64,000 bases of DNA, taken from Alphaproteobacteria bacterium (GTDB taxonomy: Bacteria > Pseudomonadota > Alphaproteobacteria > Rhizobiales > Xanthobacteraceae). A program made the position numbers and the translations under genes. This document shows positions 54,222 to 63,766 of this stretch, one piece after another (the first letter of the stretch is position 1; the number at the start of each line of letters is the position of its first letter). The DNA lies in assembly GCA_037200445.1 (NCBI GenBank), contig JBBCGH010000001.1, positions 5,019,162-5,083,161 on the forward strand. The letters are read 5' to 3'. Below the pieces are notes generated by a model. That model worked only from the letters and a program-made list of their open reading frames with translations, was not told the origin of the DNA and did no database searches.

Positions 54222-54665
54222 TCAGAGGTGCTTTATCAGATTGACGCGCACGCGGTCACCCATGTCCTCGGTGCTCTCGTGCGCGTAACCGTGGCGGGTG
54301 TACCAGGCGATGTTGAAGCTGAGCGGCTGGCCCGTGTAGAGACGGATGCAGGTGCGGCCGAGGTCGCGGGCGCGGGTTTCGGCAAACGCGAGCATCGTGT
54401 TGCCGATGCCGCGGCCTTGCGCCGCCGGCGCGACTGCGACGCTCCAGATCAGGAGATCATCGGCGCGCGGTTCGAGGATGAGGACCCCGTCAAGGGCGCC
54501 ATCTTGCTCTGCGAGCCAGACCTCGTAGTCGCGAAAAATCTCCGTATAGTCCGCGAGTAGCGGCAGCGGCTCCACACCAAGCAACGGGCGGTTCTTCGCG
54601 TAAGCCGCGCGCTGCAGCGCCACGACGGCGGCAAGATCGTCAGGCGTCGCGCGCCGCAAAGTCAC
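54222..54665 (-). CDS. GNAT family N-acetyltransferase
   Basis: The 147-residue enzyme has the acetyl-CoA motif IWSVAVAPAAQGRGIGNTMLAFAETRARDLG and the C-terminal YTGQPLSFNIAWYTRHGY. The start is GTG, overlapping the upstream GNAT stop by four bases (GTGA). Substrate unknown. Confidence 0.9.
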   Translation of the reverse strand: MTLRRATPDDLAAVVALQRAAYAKNRPLLGVEPLPLLADYTEIFRDYEVWLAEQDGALDGVLILEPRADDLLIWSVAVAPAAQGRGIGNTMLAFAETRARDLGRTCIRLYTGQPLSFNIAWYTRHGYAHESTEDMGDRVRVNLIKHL

Positions 54666-55327
54666 GCCGCATTGAGCGAGGACAGGCTCACCTTCTGCCG
54701 GCCCTGTGCGTCGAAATTCTCAGGGGCGAGCCAGCGCTCGAACGCAGCTTTGCGCGCCGGCCATTCTGAGTCGAGGATCGAATACCAGGCGGTGTCGCGG
54801 TTCTCGCCCTTCACCACCTGGTGCTGGCGGAACAGCCCCTCGTACTTGAACCCGAAGCGCAGCGCGGCGCGCTTCGAAGGCTCGTTGCGGTTGTTGCACT
54901 TCCACTCGTAGCGCCGGTAGCCGAGTTCGAAGCCGTAGCGGCCGCAGAGATAGATCGCCTCGGTCGCGGCACGCGTGCGCTGGAGCGACGGCGAATAGGT
55001 GATGAAGCCCACCTCGAACACGCCGTGCGCCGGGCGGATTTCCATCAGCCAGAGATGGCCCTTGGCTTTGTTGTCGGCGTTGTCGATGACCGCATAGGGA
55101 ACGATGTCGGTGCGCTCAACCATTTGGCCAAGGAATTTCTCGTAAGCCGCGCGATCCCTCGGCTCCTCGACCGGCAGATAAGCCCACACGTCATGCGCGC
55201 CCACGAAAGCCGCCGCGATGTCGCCGCCGTGCCTGGCCACATCGAGCGGCTCCAGCCGGCAATACGCGCCTTCGAGCACCTTGCGCGGCGGAAACGGCGG
55301 CGCCTTCCAGTTCGAAAGATCGGTCAT
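54662..55327 (-). CDS. GNAT family N-acetyltransferase (RimJ/RimL-like)
   Basis: This 221-residue acetyltransferase resembles RimJ/RimL-type enzymes, with GVFEVGFITYSPSLQRTRAATEAIYLCGRYGFELGYRRYEWKCNNRNEPSKRAALRFGFKYEGLFRQ. It lies between the isocitrate lyase-like gene (two bases upstream) and the second GNAT gene (four-base overlap). Confidence 0.92.
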   Translation of the reverse strand: MTDLSNWKAPPFPPRKVLEGAYCRLEPLDVARHGGDIAAAFVGAHDVWAYLPVEEPRDRAAYEKFLGQMVERTDIVPYAVIDNADNKAKGHLWLMEIRPAHGVFEVGFITYSPSLQRTRAATEAIYLCGRYGFELGYRRYEWKCNNRNEPSKRAALRFGFKYEGLFRQHQVVKGENRDTAWYSILDSEWPARKAAFERWLAPENFDAQGRQKVSLSSLNAA

Positions 55328-55329
55328 GG

Positions 55330-56169
55330 TCAGTGCGACGCCCTGTCCTTGGTGAAGAACGCGTTGAGTTCCGCGCCGTTCGCCGCATCCTTGAAGCCCG
55401 TGAACGTGCCCTGCTCGGCGATTTCCTTGGCCATGCGCATGAAACCGCCCCAGGCCGAGCGCGCCAGTGCGCCACCGACGCTGATGCGCCGCACGCCCAT
55501 TGCGGCCAGGTCAGACACCGAATGGCCGAACGCCCCGCTGTTGAGAAAGTTCACCGGCTTGGGCGCGACCGCCTTGCACACGGCCTCGATCTGCTCGCGT
55601 GTCTTGATGCCGGGCGCATAGAGCACGTCCGCGCCCGCCGCCGAATAGGCCTTCAGCCGCGCAATCATCTGCTCGAGATCCGGCACGCCCGAGATGAAGC
55701 CTTCGGCACGGCCGGTGAGCATCACGTCGGGGGCCGCCTTGTCGATCGCGGCGCGCGCCGCCTTCATGCGCTCGACCGCGAACGGAATGTCGTAGAGCGG
55801 CTTCTCCTTGTTGCCGGTCGAGTCCTCGATCGAGAGGCCGGCGACGCCGGTCGCGCAACAGCGCGTCACGTTCTTCGCCACGCCTGCCGGATCGTCCGCG
55901 TAGCCGCCCTCGAAGTCGGCGTTCACCGGCACGTCCGTCGCGTCACAGATCTCTTTCAGATGCGCGAGCACGGTATCGACGCCGACGGCGGTATCGGCCT
56001 GCGCGACCGACCATGCGAAGCCCGACGACGTCGAGGCCAGCGCCTTGAAGCCGAGCCCTTGCAGGTAGCGCGCCGAGCCGACGTCCCACGGGTTGGGGAT
56101 CATCCAGCATCCGGACAAGTGCAGCTTGCGGAATGTGGCGCGCTTCTCGGCGACCGATGGACGGGGCAT
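55330..56169 (-). CDS. Isocitrate lyase/PEP mutase family protein
   Basis: This 279-residue protein belongs to the isocitrate lyase/phosphoenolpyruvate mutase superfamily: NPWDVGSARYLQGLGFKALASTSSGFAWS, the metal-binding VNADFEGGYADD, GVAGLSIEDSTG and LTGRAEGFI. The typical catalytic KKCGH loop of isocitrate lyase is not present, so carboxyphosphonoenolpyruvate mutase-like or oxaloacetase-like activity is more likely. The start at 56169 has GGAGGATCGCC before it. It leads the GNAT-GNAT-SDR run. Confidence 0.9.
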   Translation of the reverse strand: MPRPSVAEKRATFRKLHLSGCWMIPNPWDVGSARYLQGLGFKALASTSSGFAWSVAQADTAVGVDTVLAHLKEICDATDVPVNADFEGGYADDPAGVAKNVTRCCATGVAGLSIEDSTGNKEKPLYDIPFAVERMKAARAAIDKAAPDVMLTGRAEGFISGVPDLEQMIARLKAYSAAGADVLYAPGIKTREQIEAVCKAVAPKPVNFLNSGAFGHSVSDLAAMGVRRISVGGALARSAWGGFMRMAKEIAEQGTFTGFKDAANGAELNAFFTKDRASH

Positions 56170-56255
56170 GGCGATCCTCCTTCGTTTCCCCGGAACATGG
56201 ACCAATGGGAGGGAGCACGACAACGCATTCTTTTGATCGGTGGGATCAGCCGCCG

Positions 56256-57429
56256 TCATCCAGGCTTGGATTTTTCCTTCGCGCGCTCGGCGTTGCAGTA
56301 GGCGCACCATTCCTCCCACTCGGTTTTGGTCGCGCGCGCGGCCGCGGTCGCGGCCTTGAGCAGCCAGTCGCGCGGACGCGCGTCGAGATCGTCGGCGATC
56401 GCCTGGCGGCGGCGCGGCGTGCCGCGATGGATTGCCGCAAGATCGCGCCCCATGGCGTGCAGCATCCTTGGATTGACCAGCACCGACGGCGGCACCGTCT
56501 TGTGCGATTCATCGGTACTCTTGGCGGCCTTCGGCTTGGCTTCGACCTTGTAGTCGTTGGGCGAGAGCTTGCGCACCAGCACGCGGCCGTCGAGGTGATA
56601 GAACGCATCCGGACAGCGGTATTTTCCGCGCGCGATCTCCTCGCAGCGCAAGGCTTGCGAGCCGCCGTGGGCGCGCGTCCACCCCGAGCGCACGATCGCC
56701 TTCGCCTCACGGATGATGAAGTCACTGCGCCAACGCCCGACGCCGAAGTAGCGCGGACGCCCGAGGCTGCCGGTGCCGGCCGTACGCGAGAAGAATTCGA
56801 ACATCACACTCTTGTCGGGCCGCGCCGCATTGAGCGCTTTGACGTAACGCGGGCGCATCTTGCCCGCCGGTTTGACCTTCGATTTCTTGCCCAGCCTGTT
56901 GAGCCGCTTCGGATCGAATTTCTTCCAGAAGCTTTTGCGCTCGGCGTCGCTCACCACCACGATATCGCGCAGCCACTCGCTGTGGCGGTCGAGCACATAA
57001 GGCCTGGGATTCTCCAGGCCCTCGACATAGCCCTTGAGCACGTTGCCGCAGATCGCGCGCGGCGTCACCCCTCGCACCTGCGCCAGCATCGCGCTCACCG
57101 AGAGCCGCACGAGGTCGAGCGCGTAGGGCATCCGCGCCGCCTCGTCGTAGTCGTTCACGCCCCCAGACGAGCCGCCCCTCAGCGTCGCGCCAGGTGCCGT
57201 AGTTCTCGACGTGAAGATCGCCGACCGCGAGCACATGCGGCGCCCTCTTCAGGTCGGGGCAGATCTTGAAAATCGTTTCCGCCCAGCGCCAATAGGTCGC
57301 GCGCAAAAACTGAAACGGATCGGCTGCCATTTTGTCGTGTTTCGAGGCAAGATCATCGCGCACGATGTCGCCTTTGAGCTGCTTGCGCAGCCAGGCATCG
57401 TAACGTTCGACCGAGCTAATGATGTTCAT
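56256..57429 (-). pseudogene. DUF2252 family protein, frameshifted
   Basis: The N-terminal frame reads MNIISSVERYDAWLRKQLKG ... VGDLHVENYGTWRDAEGRLV WG. At 57162-57166 a run of five C (G on the minus strand) shifts the frame; one base fewer gives WGVNDYDEAARMPYALDLVR, continuing to the stop at 56256 as one protein of about 390 residues. The intact N- and C-terminal parts match DUF2252 (kinase-like fold; GDLHxENYG and VNDYDEA). A homopolymer indel suggests a sequencing error, though a real mutation cannot be excluded. Confidence 0.8.
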
Positions 57430-57540
57430 GCGCCCTCCAGAAGGCCGCACCGCGCCCGGATGACACGCTAGCGGCTTTGCGGCTATCTGGCGAGACGCCG
57501 CAGGAGCCGCCTATACTCGTGCGCCGCGAACGAGAGCCTC

Positions 57541-58248
57541 ATGCGAGAACTTAGCCCCACCGGAACGCTGCGCGTCGGGATCGTCTTCGCGCCCGTGATG
57601 TCGACCTTTTTCGTCGTCAAGGACGAGGCCGGCAAGCCGAAGGGCGTCACCGTCGATATCGGCGAGGCTCTGGGCAGGAAGCTCAAGGTGCCGGTCGAGT
57701 TTGTGCTCTATCCGAACTCAGGTCAGGTCACCGATGCGGTGGAATCCGGCGCGGTCGATGTGGGGTTCATGCCGGTGGATGAGCAGCGCAGAAACCGGCT
57801 CGCGATCGGGCCCGATTACGTGCGCGCCGAAAGCACCTACATGGTGACCGCCGCATCCGGCGCGAAGAGCGTCGCGGATGTCGACAAGACCGGCATGCGC
57901 GTGATCGGCATCGCCAATACGACGACAATTCGCGCGGCGGAGCGCACGCTGAAGAACACGACCATTTCGCCGGTGACGTCGGTCGACGACGCGATTGCGG
58001 CGATGAAGGAGGGCAAGGCGGACGCCTTCGCGCTCGGGCGCGACTCGCTTCCACCTTACGTGAAGCAGGTGCCGGGCTCGCGTATCACCGACGGCGAGTT
58101 CCAGCAGATCGGCATCGCGATCGCGACGCAGAAGGGCAAGCCCGCCGCGCTCGCCGCCATCACCGACTTCATGAACGAGGCGAAGAAGGACGGCACCGTG
58201 CGCAGGGCGCTCGACAGAGGCGGGTTTGCGGATCCGGTGGCGCCGTAA
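57541..58248 (+). CDS. Family 3 solute-binding-like protein without signal peptide
   Basis: The 235-residue protein has the bacterial SBP family 3 fold: GTLRVGIVFAPVMSTFFVVKDEAGKPKGVTVDIGEALGRKLKV, GAVDVGFMPVDEQRRNRLAIGPDYVRAESTYMV. No signal peptide precedes the start, and no in-frame upstream ATG supplies one. No membrane subunit is nearby. It may be a cytoplasmic ligand sensor or enzyme, or the true start may be outside what I can recognise. Confidence 0.85.
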   Translation: MRELSPTGTLRVGIVFAPVMSTFFVVKDEAGKPKGVTVDIGEALGRKLKVPVEFVLYPNSGQVTDAVESGAVDVGFMPVDEQRRNRLAIGPDYVRAESTYMVTAASGAKSVADVDKTGMRVIGIANTTTIRAAERTLKNTTISPVTSVDDAIAAMKEGKADAFALGRDSLPPYVKQVPGSRITDGEFQQIGIAIATQKGKPAALAAITDFMNEAKKDGTVRRALDRGGFADPVAP

Positions 58249-58260
58249 TCCCCCCAACTC

Positions 58261-58361
58261 GTCATGCCCCGCGAAGGCGGGGCACCTAGTAAACACGAGC
58301 GCTGCGGCTCAAGCGGCAGCGCCGGTGACTACTGGATCACCCGCCTTCGCGGGTGATGACG
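58261..58361. repeat. Intergenic palindromic repeat, family A copy 6
   Basis: GTCATGCCCCGCGAAGGCGG, CACCTAGTAAACACG, core, GACTACTGGATCACCCGC and TTCGCGGGTGATGAC. Some arm positions have drifted (CACCTAGTAAAC against TACTGG). It separates the binding protein from the convergent dehydratase. Confidence 0.8.
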
Positions 58362-58401
58362 ACGGAGAGTGCTGCACCGCGTGCGGGACACTGAGTTCCG
58401 C

Positions 58402-60246
58402 TCAGTGATTATCCCGCGGCACGCCGGAGAGCTGCGCCACCTTCTGATATTTCACCGCCGGCTTGAGCACCATGCCTTCGTCGAGCTGATCCACCATCGA
58501 GCGCTGGATCTCCTGCCACGGCGTCTGGCTCTTCGGGAAATGGTAGCCGCCGCGCTTCTGCAAGGCGGCGCGCCGCTCGGCGAGCTCGTCCTTGCCGATC
58601 AGGATGTTCGCCGTGCCCTTGTTGAGATCGATGCGCACGCGGTCGCCGGTCTTCAAGAGCGCAAGCCCGCCGCCGGCGGCGGCTTCCGGCGAAGCATTCA
58701 GGATCGAGGGCGAGCCCGACGTGCCGGACTGCCGCCCGTCGCCGATGCAGGGCAATGACGTGATGCCTTTCTTGATCAGCGCCGCGGGCGGCTGCATGTT
58801 CACCACCTCGCACGAGCCCGGATAGCCGATCGGCCCCGCGCCGCGGATGAACAGCATCGTGTAGGCGTCGATCTTGAGCGACGGATCGTCGATGCGGTGG
58901 TGATAGTCCTCCGGACCGTCGAACACGACGGCCTTGCCCTCGAATGCGTTCAAGTCCTTCGGATTGATGAGGTAACGGTTGCGGAATTCATCCGAGATCA
59001 CCGAAAGCTTCATGATCGCCGAGTCGAACAGGTTGCCCGAGAGCACCTTGAAGCCCGCCCGCTCCAGCATCGGCTTCTTGTAGGTGCGGATCACGTCGGC
59101 ATCCTCGATCTTCGCGCGCTTGACGTTCTCGCCCATGGTCTTGCCGTTCACCGTGAGCGCACCGTCGTGCAGCTTGCCGGCCTTGCGCAGCTCGTTCATC
59201 ACCGCCGGCAGGCCGCCCGCGCGGTAATATTCCTCGCCGAGATATTTCCCGGCCGGCTGCATGTTGACGAGCAGCGGGATATCCAGCCCCACTTTTTCCC
59301 AGTCCTCGACATCGAGCGGCACGCCGATATGGCGCGCGATCGCGTTGATGTGGATCGGCGCGTTGGTCGAGCCACCGATCGCCGAGTTCGCCATGATGGT
59401 GTTCTCGAAAGCTTCGCGCGTGAGGATGTCGGAGGGCTTGAGGTCCTCGTGCACGATCTCGACCGCCCGCACACCGGTCTCGTACGCGATCTGGGCGCGT
59501 TCCTTGTAGGGCGCCGGGATCGCGGCGCAGCCGGGCAGCGACATGCCGAGCGCCTCGGCGAGCGCGTTCATGGTCGAGGCGGTGCCCATCGTGTTGCAGT
59601 GCCCGACCGACGGCGCGGAGGCCGCCGCGATCTGCACGAACTCTTCCTGGTCGATGCGGCCGGCCGCGAGCTCCTCGCGCGCCTTCCACACCGCCATGCC
59701 GGAGCCGCAGCGCTCGCCCTTCCACCAGCCGTTCAGCATCGGGCCGCCGGAGAGCACGATCGCCGGAATGTTCACGGTCGCTGCCGCCATGATGCAGGCG
59801 GGCGTCGTCTTGTCGCAGCCGGTCATCAGCACGACGCCGTCGAGCGGATAGCCGTAGAGAATCTCGACCAGGCCCAGATAGGCGAGATTGCGGTCGAGCG
59901 CCGCGGTCGGCCGCTTGCCGGTCTCCTGGATCGGATGCACCGGAAACTCGAACGCGATGCCGCCCGCTGCGCGGATGCCTTCGCGCACGCGTGACGCCAG
60001 TTCGAGATGATGCCGGTTGCAGGGCGAGAGGTCGGAGCCGGTCTGCGCGATGCCGATGATCGGCTTGCCGGAGCGCAACTCCTTCGGGGTCAAGCCGAAG
60101 TTCATGTAACGCTCCAGGTAGAGCGCGGTCATACCGGGATTTTCCGGGTTGTCCCACCACAGCTGCGAGCGCAGCTCCTTGCCTTTCGGGTGCGGCGTCG
60201 CCGGCAGCTTGCCGTTCTTCCTGTTCGCCTTGTTGCTTTTGGCCAT
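58402..60246 (-). CDS. IlvD/Edd family dehydratase (sugar-acid type)
   Basis: The 614-residue Fe-S enzyme belongs to the dihydroxy-acid/6-phosphogluconate/arabonate dehydratase family. Cluster and metal motifs are seen: [55 protein letters not shown] and [15 protein letters not shown]. The opening ([24 protein letters not shown]) and length favour the sugar-acid (arabonate/xylonate) branch over IlvD for branched-chain amino acids. The start at 60246 removes 18 shadow codons. It diverges from the channel genes. Confidence 0.93.
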   Translation of the reverse strand: MAKSNKANRKNGKLPATPHPKGKELRSQLWWDNPENPGMTALYLERYMNFGLTPKELRSGKPIIGIAQTGSDLSPCNRHHLELASRVREGIRAAGGIAFEFPVHPIQETGKRPTAALDRNLAYLGLVEILYGYPLDGVVLMTGCDKTTPACIMAAATVNIPAIVLSGGPMLNGWWKGERCGSGMAVWKAREELAAGRIDQEEFVQIAAASAPSVGHCNTMGTASTMNALAEALGMSLPGCAAIPAPYKERAQIAYETGVRAVEIVHEDLKPSDILTREAFENTIMANSAIGGSTNAPIHINAIARHIGVPLDVEDWEKVGLDIPLLVNMQPAGKYLGEEYYRAGGLPAVMNELRKAGKLHDGALTVNGKTMGENVKRAKIEDADVIRTYKKPMLERAGFKVLSGNLFDSAIMKLSVISDEFRNRYLINPKDLNAFEGKAVVFDGPEDYHHRIDDPSLKIDAYTMLFIRGAGPIGYPGSCEVVNMQPPAALIKKGITSLPCIGDGRQSGTSGSPSILNASPEAAAGGGLALLKTGDRVRIDLNKGTANILIGKDELAERRAALQKRGGYHFPKSQTPWQEIQRSMVDQLDEGMVLKPAVKYQKVAQLSGVPRDNH

Positions 60247-60353
60247 GCGTCTTCTCCCGGTGGGCGCTCCGGGCGCCACATTGGAACAGTTTGATTTCAT
60301 GTCGAGAATGCGCTGAATAGGCGAACCATTGCAAGGGAGCGCGGCACGCCGCC

Positions 60354-60800
60354 ATGTGGAGCCAGCTATTCTTTGGCGGCCTGGTCAGCCTCCTTAATTT
60401 TGGCATTCACGCATTGATGACAGGCTTCGTCGTCGAGGCGACGCGCCACACGGCGAAACGCACCGATCATCTGCACGCGTTCATGCGCCTGACCGCGCTG
60501 CTTACCGTGACGATGATCTTCCTGATGATCGCGCATGTTTTCGAGATCGGCGTCTGGGCTGTCTACTATGCCTGGGAGGGCGCAGCGCCGCACGGCACCA
60601 CACCCTTCGAGTTCGCGTTCGAGAACTACACCGCGCTCGGGTACGGCGAGCCTGCGCCGCCGCAAGGCAAGCGCCTGGTCGGCCCGATCACGTCGCTCAA
60701 CGGCCTGCTACTGATCGGCTGGTCGGTGGCGATCATCTTCGAGGTGATGCGCATGGCCCAGGTGCAGATCGGGCGCCTCGACGAAAAAGAGGAGAGTTAG
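60354..60800 (+). CDS. Small K+-channel-like membrane protein, diverged selectivity filter
   Basis: This 148-residue protein has three hydrophobic segments: an N-terminal helix (about 5-28), a second (44-70), then a pore loop (84-100) with YTALGYGEP, and a last helix (108-130). The TxxGYGD filter of potassium channels is changed to TALGYGE (T to A, D to E). The tail is acidic (RLDEKEES). A close paralogue follows at 60917, separated by a family C repeat. It probably assembles as a multimer. Ion selectivity is uncertain. Confidence 0.82.
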   Translation: MWSQLFFGGLVSLLNFGIHALMTGFVVEATRHTAKRTDHLHAFMRLTALLTVTMIFLMIAHVFEIGVWAVYYAWEGAAPHGTTPFEFAFENYTALGYGEPAPPQGKRLVGPITSLNGLLLIGWSVAIIFEVMRMAQVQIGRLDEKEES

Positions 60801-60871
60801 AGCATGATCCCGAAAAAGCCTGCCCCGAATTTAGTCCGGGGTGGGTACCGGTTTTCGGACAAGATCATGCT
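60801..60871. repeat. Intergenic palindromic repeat, family C copy 3
   Basis: AGCATGATCCCGAAAAAGCC ... CCGGTTTTCGGACAAGATCATGCT, with inner CCCCGAAT/GTCCGGGG-like pairing. It sits exactly between the two channel paralogues. Confidence 0.8.
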
Positions 60872-60916
60872 CAATCAAGATTTGCCTTCGCGGCGCGAAT
60901 CATCGATGCCGCTGCC

Positions 60917-61354
60917 ATGCACGGCCAGCTCACCGTCGGCGCCGTCTGCTGCCTCGTCAACATCGCGATCCACGCCGCGATCATGGCCTGGGTCGTGACC
61001 GCCGCGCGGCGCGCCTCGCGGGCAACGGCGGGCTTGGGCGCCATGCGGCATCACATCGCCGTCATGGGCGCCACTGTCCTCGTGCTCTTGATCGCGCATG
61101 TGCTCGAGGTGGGCGTCTGGGCGCTCGTCTATCGCCTGGTCGATCTCGTTCCCGCCGGCGACGGCTTCTATTTCGCGTTCGTGAACTACACGACGCTCGG
61201 CTACGGCGACATTCTCCCTCACCCGGAATGGCGCATGCTCGGGCCGATCACCGCGATGAACGGTGTGCTCCTGTTCGGCTGGTCGACCGCGGTGATTTTC
61301 GAGGTGCTGCGTACCTCGGCGGGTGCGCTGCGCGACCTGCCCACCCGCTCCTGA
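60917..61354 (+). CDS. Small K+-channel-like membrane protein, canonical filter
   Basis: This 145-residue paralogue of the preceding gene has the same layout: helix (about 5-28), helix (45-70), pore loop with NYTTLGYGDI, last helix (104-126). Its filter TTLGYGD is a proper potassium-channel signature. Shared stretches include IAHVLEVGVWALVY and GPITAMNGVLLFGWSTAVIFEVLR, like [14 protein letters not shown] and [24 protein letters not shown] in the first copy. The two probably arose by tandem duplication and may form mixed channels. Confidence 0.87.
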   Translation: MHGQLTVGAVCCLVNIAIHAAIMAWVVTAARRASRATAGLGAMRHHIAVMGATVLVLLIAHVLEVGVWALVYRLVDLVPAGDGFYFAFVNYTTLGYGDILPHPEWRMLGPITAMNGVLLFGWSTAVIFEVLRTSAGALRDLPTRS

Positions 61355-61432
61355 CGCCGCTTCCCGCCCGATTTGATTTTCGCGGCCGGATGCGCTCAAT
61401 TCCGCCGCGAAAATAAAGCCCGAGGAAGCGCC

Positions 61433-62614
61433 ATGCTGAAGACCGTCGCGAACTTCGACCGCATCGGCGAAGAGAATGCCTTCGCGGTGCTGGCGCGCGC
61501 GAACGCGCTAGCCGCGCAGGGCCGCGACATCATCAACCTCGGGATCGGCCAGCCCGACTTCAAGACGCCCGAGCACATCCAGGAGGCCGCCATCAAGGCG
61601 ATCCGCGACGGCCATCACGGCTACACGGCGGCGAACGGCATCCCGCAGTTGCGCGAGGCGGTCGCCGCAGATCTGCACAAACGTTTCGCCGTCGCGGTAT
61701 CGCCGGAGGAAGTGATGATCATGCCGGGCGGCAAGCCCACCATGTTCATGTCGATCCTGATGTTCGGCGAGGTAGGCGCGGAGATCATGTATCCGGATCC
61801 AGGATTTCCGATCTATCGCTCGATGATCGAGTACACCGGCGCCAAGCCCGTGCCGATTCCGATCCGCGAAGAGAACGGCTTTGCGTTCTCGGCCGACGAG
61901 ACGCTGAAGCTGATCAACGAGAAGACGCGCCTCATCATCATCAACTCGCCCGCGAACCCGACCGGCGGCGTGACGCCGAAGGCGGAGGTCGACAAGTTCG
62001 TCGCGGGCCTGGAGAAGTGGCCGAACGTCGCGGTGATGTCGGACGAGATCTACGACCAGCTCGTCTATGACGGCGAGAAGCACATTTGCCTGCTCTCGTA
62101 CCCCTCGATCCGCGACCGGCTGATCCTGCTCAACGGCTGGTCCAAGACCTACGCGATGACCGGCTGGCGGCTCGGCTACGCGGTGTGGCCGGGCAAGCTC
62201 TACGACTATGCGCGCAAGCTCTCGGTGAATCTGCATTCGTGCGTCAACGCGCCGACGCAGTTTGCGGGCCTCGCGGCGCTGCAAGGGCCGCAGGACGCCG
62301 TCGCGAAAATGGCGACGGAGTTCGACAAGCGGCGCAAGATCGTGGTGGACGGTCTCAACAAGCTGCCCGGCGTCTCCTGCATCATGCCGAAGGGCGCGTT
62401 CTACGCATTCCCGAACGTGAAGCGCACCGGCTGGAAGGCGAAGGCGCTCGCCTCATCGCTGCTCGATGATTCCGGCGTCGCGCTGATCGGCGGACCCGAC
62501 TTCGGGATTCTCGGCGAAGGCTATATGCGCGTGTCCTACGCCAACTCGACCGAGAACATCCTCAAGGCGCTCGACCGCATGGGCGAGTTCCTGTCGAGCC
62601 GCAAGGCGGCGTAG
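61433..62614 (+). CDS. Class I/II pyridoxal-phosphate aminotransferase
   Basis: The 393-residue enzyme has the fold-type I aminotransferase motifs: INLGIGQPDFKTPEHIQEAA, NSPANPTGGVTPKAEV, the PLP-lysine region LNGWSKTYAMTGWRLGYAVWPG, and the final Arg region GEGYMRVSYANSTENILKAL. It resembles aspartate/aromatic aminotransferases. GAGGAAGCGCC before the ATG at 61433 supports the start. It lies downstream of the channel genes with 78 bases between. Confidence 0.93.
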   Translation: MLKTVANFDRIGEENAFAVLARANALAAQGRDIINLGIGQPDFKTPEHIQEAAIKAIRDGHHGYTAANGIPQLREAVAADLHKRFAVAVSPEEVMIMPGGKPTMFMSILMFGEVGAEIMYPDPGFPIYRSMIEYTGAKPVPIPIREENGFAFSADETLKLINEKTRLIIINSPANPTGGVTPKAEVDKFVAGLEKWPNVAVMSDEIYDQLVYDGEKHICLLSYPSIRDRLILLNGWSKTYAMTGWRLGYAVWPGKLYDYARKLSVNLHSCVNAPTQFAGLAALQGPQDAVAKMATEFDKRRKIVVDGLNKLPGVSCIMPKGAFYAFPNVKRTGWKAKALASSLLDDSGVALIGGPDFGILGEGYMRVSYANSTENILKALDRMGEFLSSRKAA

Positions 62615-62635
62615 TGCAGGCCGCACGCTCCGAAA

Positions 62636-62687
62636 CCCTCTCCCCAACGGGAGAGAGGGTCGCCGCGCAGCGGCAGGGTGAGGGGGA
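62636..62687. repeat. Family D repeat, left copy
   Basis: ACCCTCTCCCCAACGGG ... GAGAGGGT, then a small hairpin GCCGCGCAGCGGC and AGGGTGAGGGGG. It is a 52-base element in inverted orientation to the copy at 63041-63092, 45 of 52 positions agreeing, with paired changes in the small hairpin. Confidence 0.85.
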
Positions 62688-62697
62688 AGGCCTTGGT

Positions 62698-63040
62698 CAA
62701 GTACGAGCGTCCGCCTTTGGGACATCCCGTGCGCGTGCCATGCGCGGTGCAATGACGACGCCGAGCGCAAGTTATGGTTACTCCTACGCGATCGCCGTCT
62801 TGATGGTGCGAAGTTTCGACGTCAAGCGCCGGTCGGCCCTTACATCGCTGACTTCGTTTGCCTGAGACGGAAAGTCATCGTAGAGGCGGACGGCAGCCAG
62901 CACTACGAGGACCAGAAGGACGTAGTCCGCGATCAATGCTGGCGCGTGAAGGTTATCGCGTCGTGCGCTATTCCAATCTCGACATTCTAAAAAATTCGGA
63001 GGGGGTGCTGACGGATTTATTGGTTCACCTGAGCAAGTAG
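62698..63040 (+). pseudogene. DUF559 (endonuclease-fold) protein, two frameshifts
   Basis: Three frames read in turn: TSRARAMRGAMT, then DAERKLWLLLRDRRLDGAKF RRQAPVGPYIADFVCLRRKV IVEADGSQHYEDQKDVVRDQ, then LAREGYRVVRYSNLDILKNS EGVLTDLLVHLSK. Together they give a normal DUF559 protein with the endonuclease-like FRRQxPxGPYIADFVC and EADGSQH. The breaks read as one missing G in ACGGACG (near 62757) and one in TGGCTGG (near 62937). No proper start codon was found. It lies between inverted family D repeats. Confidence 0.75.
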
Positions 63041-63092
63041 CCCCCTCACCCCGCGCCTTCGGCGCGACCCTCTCCCCCGTTGGGGAGAGGGT
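63041..63092. repeat. Family D repeat, right copy
   Basis: CCCCCTCACCCCGCGCCTTC, CGGCGCGACCCTCTCCCCCG, then TTGGGGAGAGGGT. It is the inverted partner of 62636-62687, starting just after the DUF559 stop. Confidence 0.85.
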
Positions 63093-63137
63093 TACGAGCG
63101 CACCGGCAGTCCGCGAAGCGCATAAGTGGAGAATAAT

Positions 63138-63686
63138 ATGCCCGATAAATTTCGTGTCACCTTCGCGTTAATCCTCACGGCAATATGTACCGCCGCGGCC
63201 GCGCAGGAGCCGATCGAGACACGCGGCGCGTGGCGCCTCATGGCCGACGGGTCCGACTTCGCGCTGCGCACGCCAGCCCTTGGGGCGGCGCCCGGCAGCA
63301 CGCTTTCGCTCCACTGCCGCAACGCGCAACAGTTTTACGCATTCGAAGTCAAAAGTCCTGCGCTTGCGGCCCGGCCGCGCGGCGAAGACATCCGCATCAG
63401 CTTCAAGGTCGACGACGACGATCAGGTCTGGTTCAACCTCGCAACCGGCCCCGAGGGCACGGTGCCGATCTCGCATCAGACCCCCTTCTGGATCATCCAT
63501 GCGGCGATTACCCGCAGCGGCGCGAAGGCCGTTGCGTTCACGGCCGCGGACCATAGCTGGCAATTCGCACTGGATGGCTTGAGGGATCTTGCGGACCGCC
63601 TGATCGAACGCTGTGGGTTCGACCCGCCGCGAGGGGCCGCCGAAAGGCGGGAGGAGCCGACGCCGGACCCACAGCCGAAACAGTAA
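63138..63686 (+). CDS. Secreted protein of unknown function
   Basis: The 182-residue protein has a signal peptide (MPDKFRVTFALILTAICTAAAA) and a mature part that may be beta-rich (SLHCRNAQQFYAFEVKSPAL, IRISFKVDDDDQVWFNLATG), with a proline-rich, charged tail. No family was recognised. GGAG seven bases upstream sets the ATG at 63138. Confidence 0.75.
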   Translation: MPDKFRVTFALILTAICTAAAAQEPIETRGAWRLMADGSDFALRTPALGAAPGSTLSLHCRNAQQFYAFEVKSPALAARPRGEDIRISFKVDDDDQVWFNLATGPEGTVPISHQTPFWIIHAAITRSGAKAVAFTAADHSWQFALDGLRDLADRLIERCGFDPPRGAAERREEPTPDPQPKQ

Positions 63687-63723
63687 CCCCCGCGCCCCCT
63701 TCGGCATGCCCCACGCGGGCTTT

Positions 63724-63766
63724 GCGATAGCGCGTCGAAGGCGCGCGTAAACGCGCTCAGCCCACC
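63724..63766. repeat. Intergenic palindromic repeat, family E copy 2
   Basis: GCGATAGCGCGTCGAAGGCG, CGCGTAAACGCGCTCAGCC. It shares ATAGCGCGTCG and AAACGCGC with 71-110. It ends just before the stop of the cytochrome P450 gene. Confidence 0.55.
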
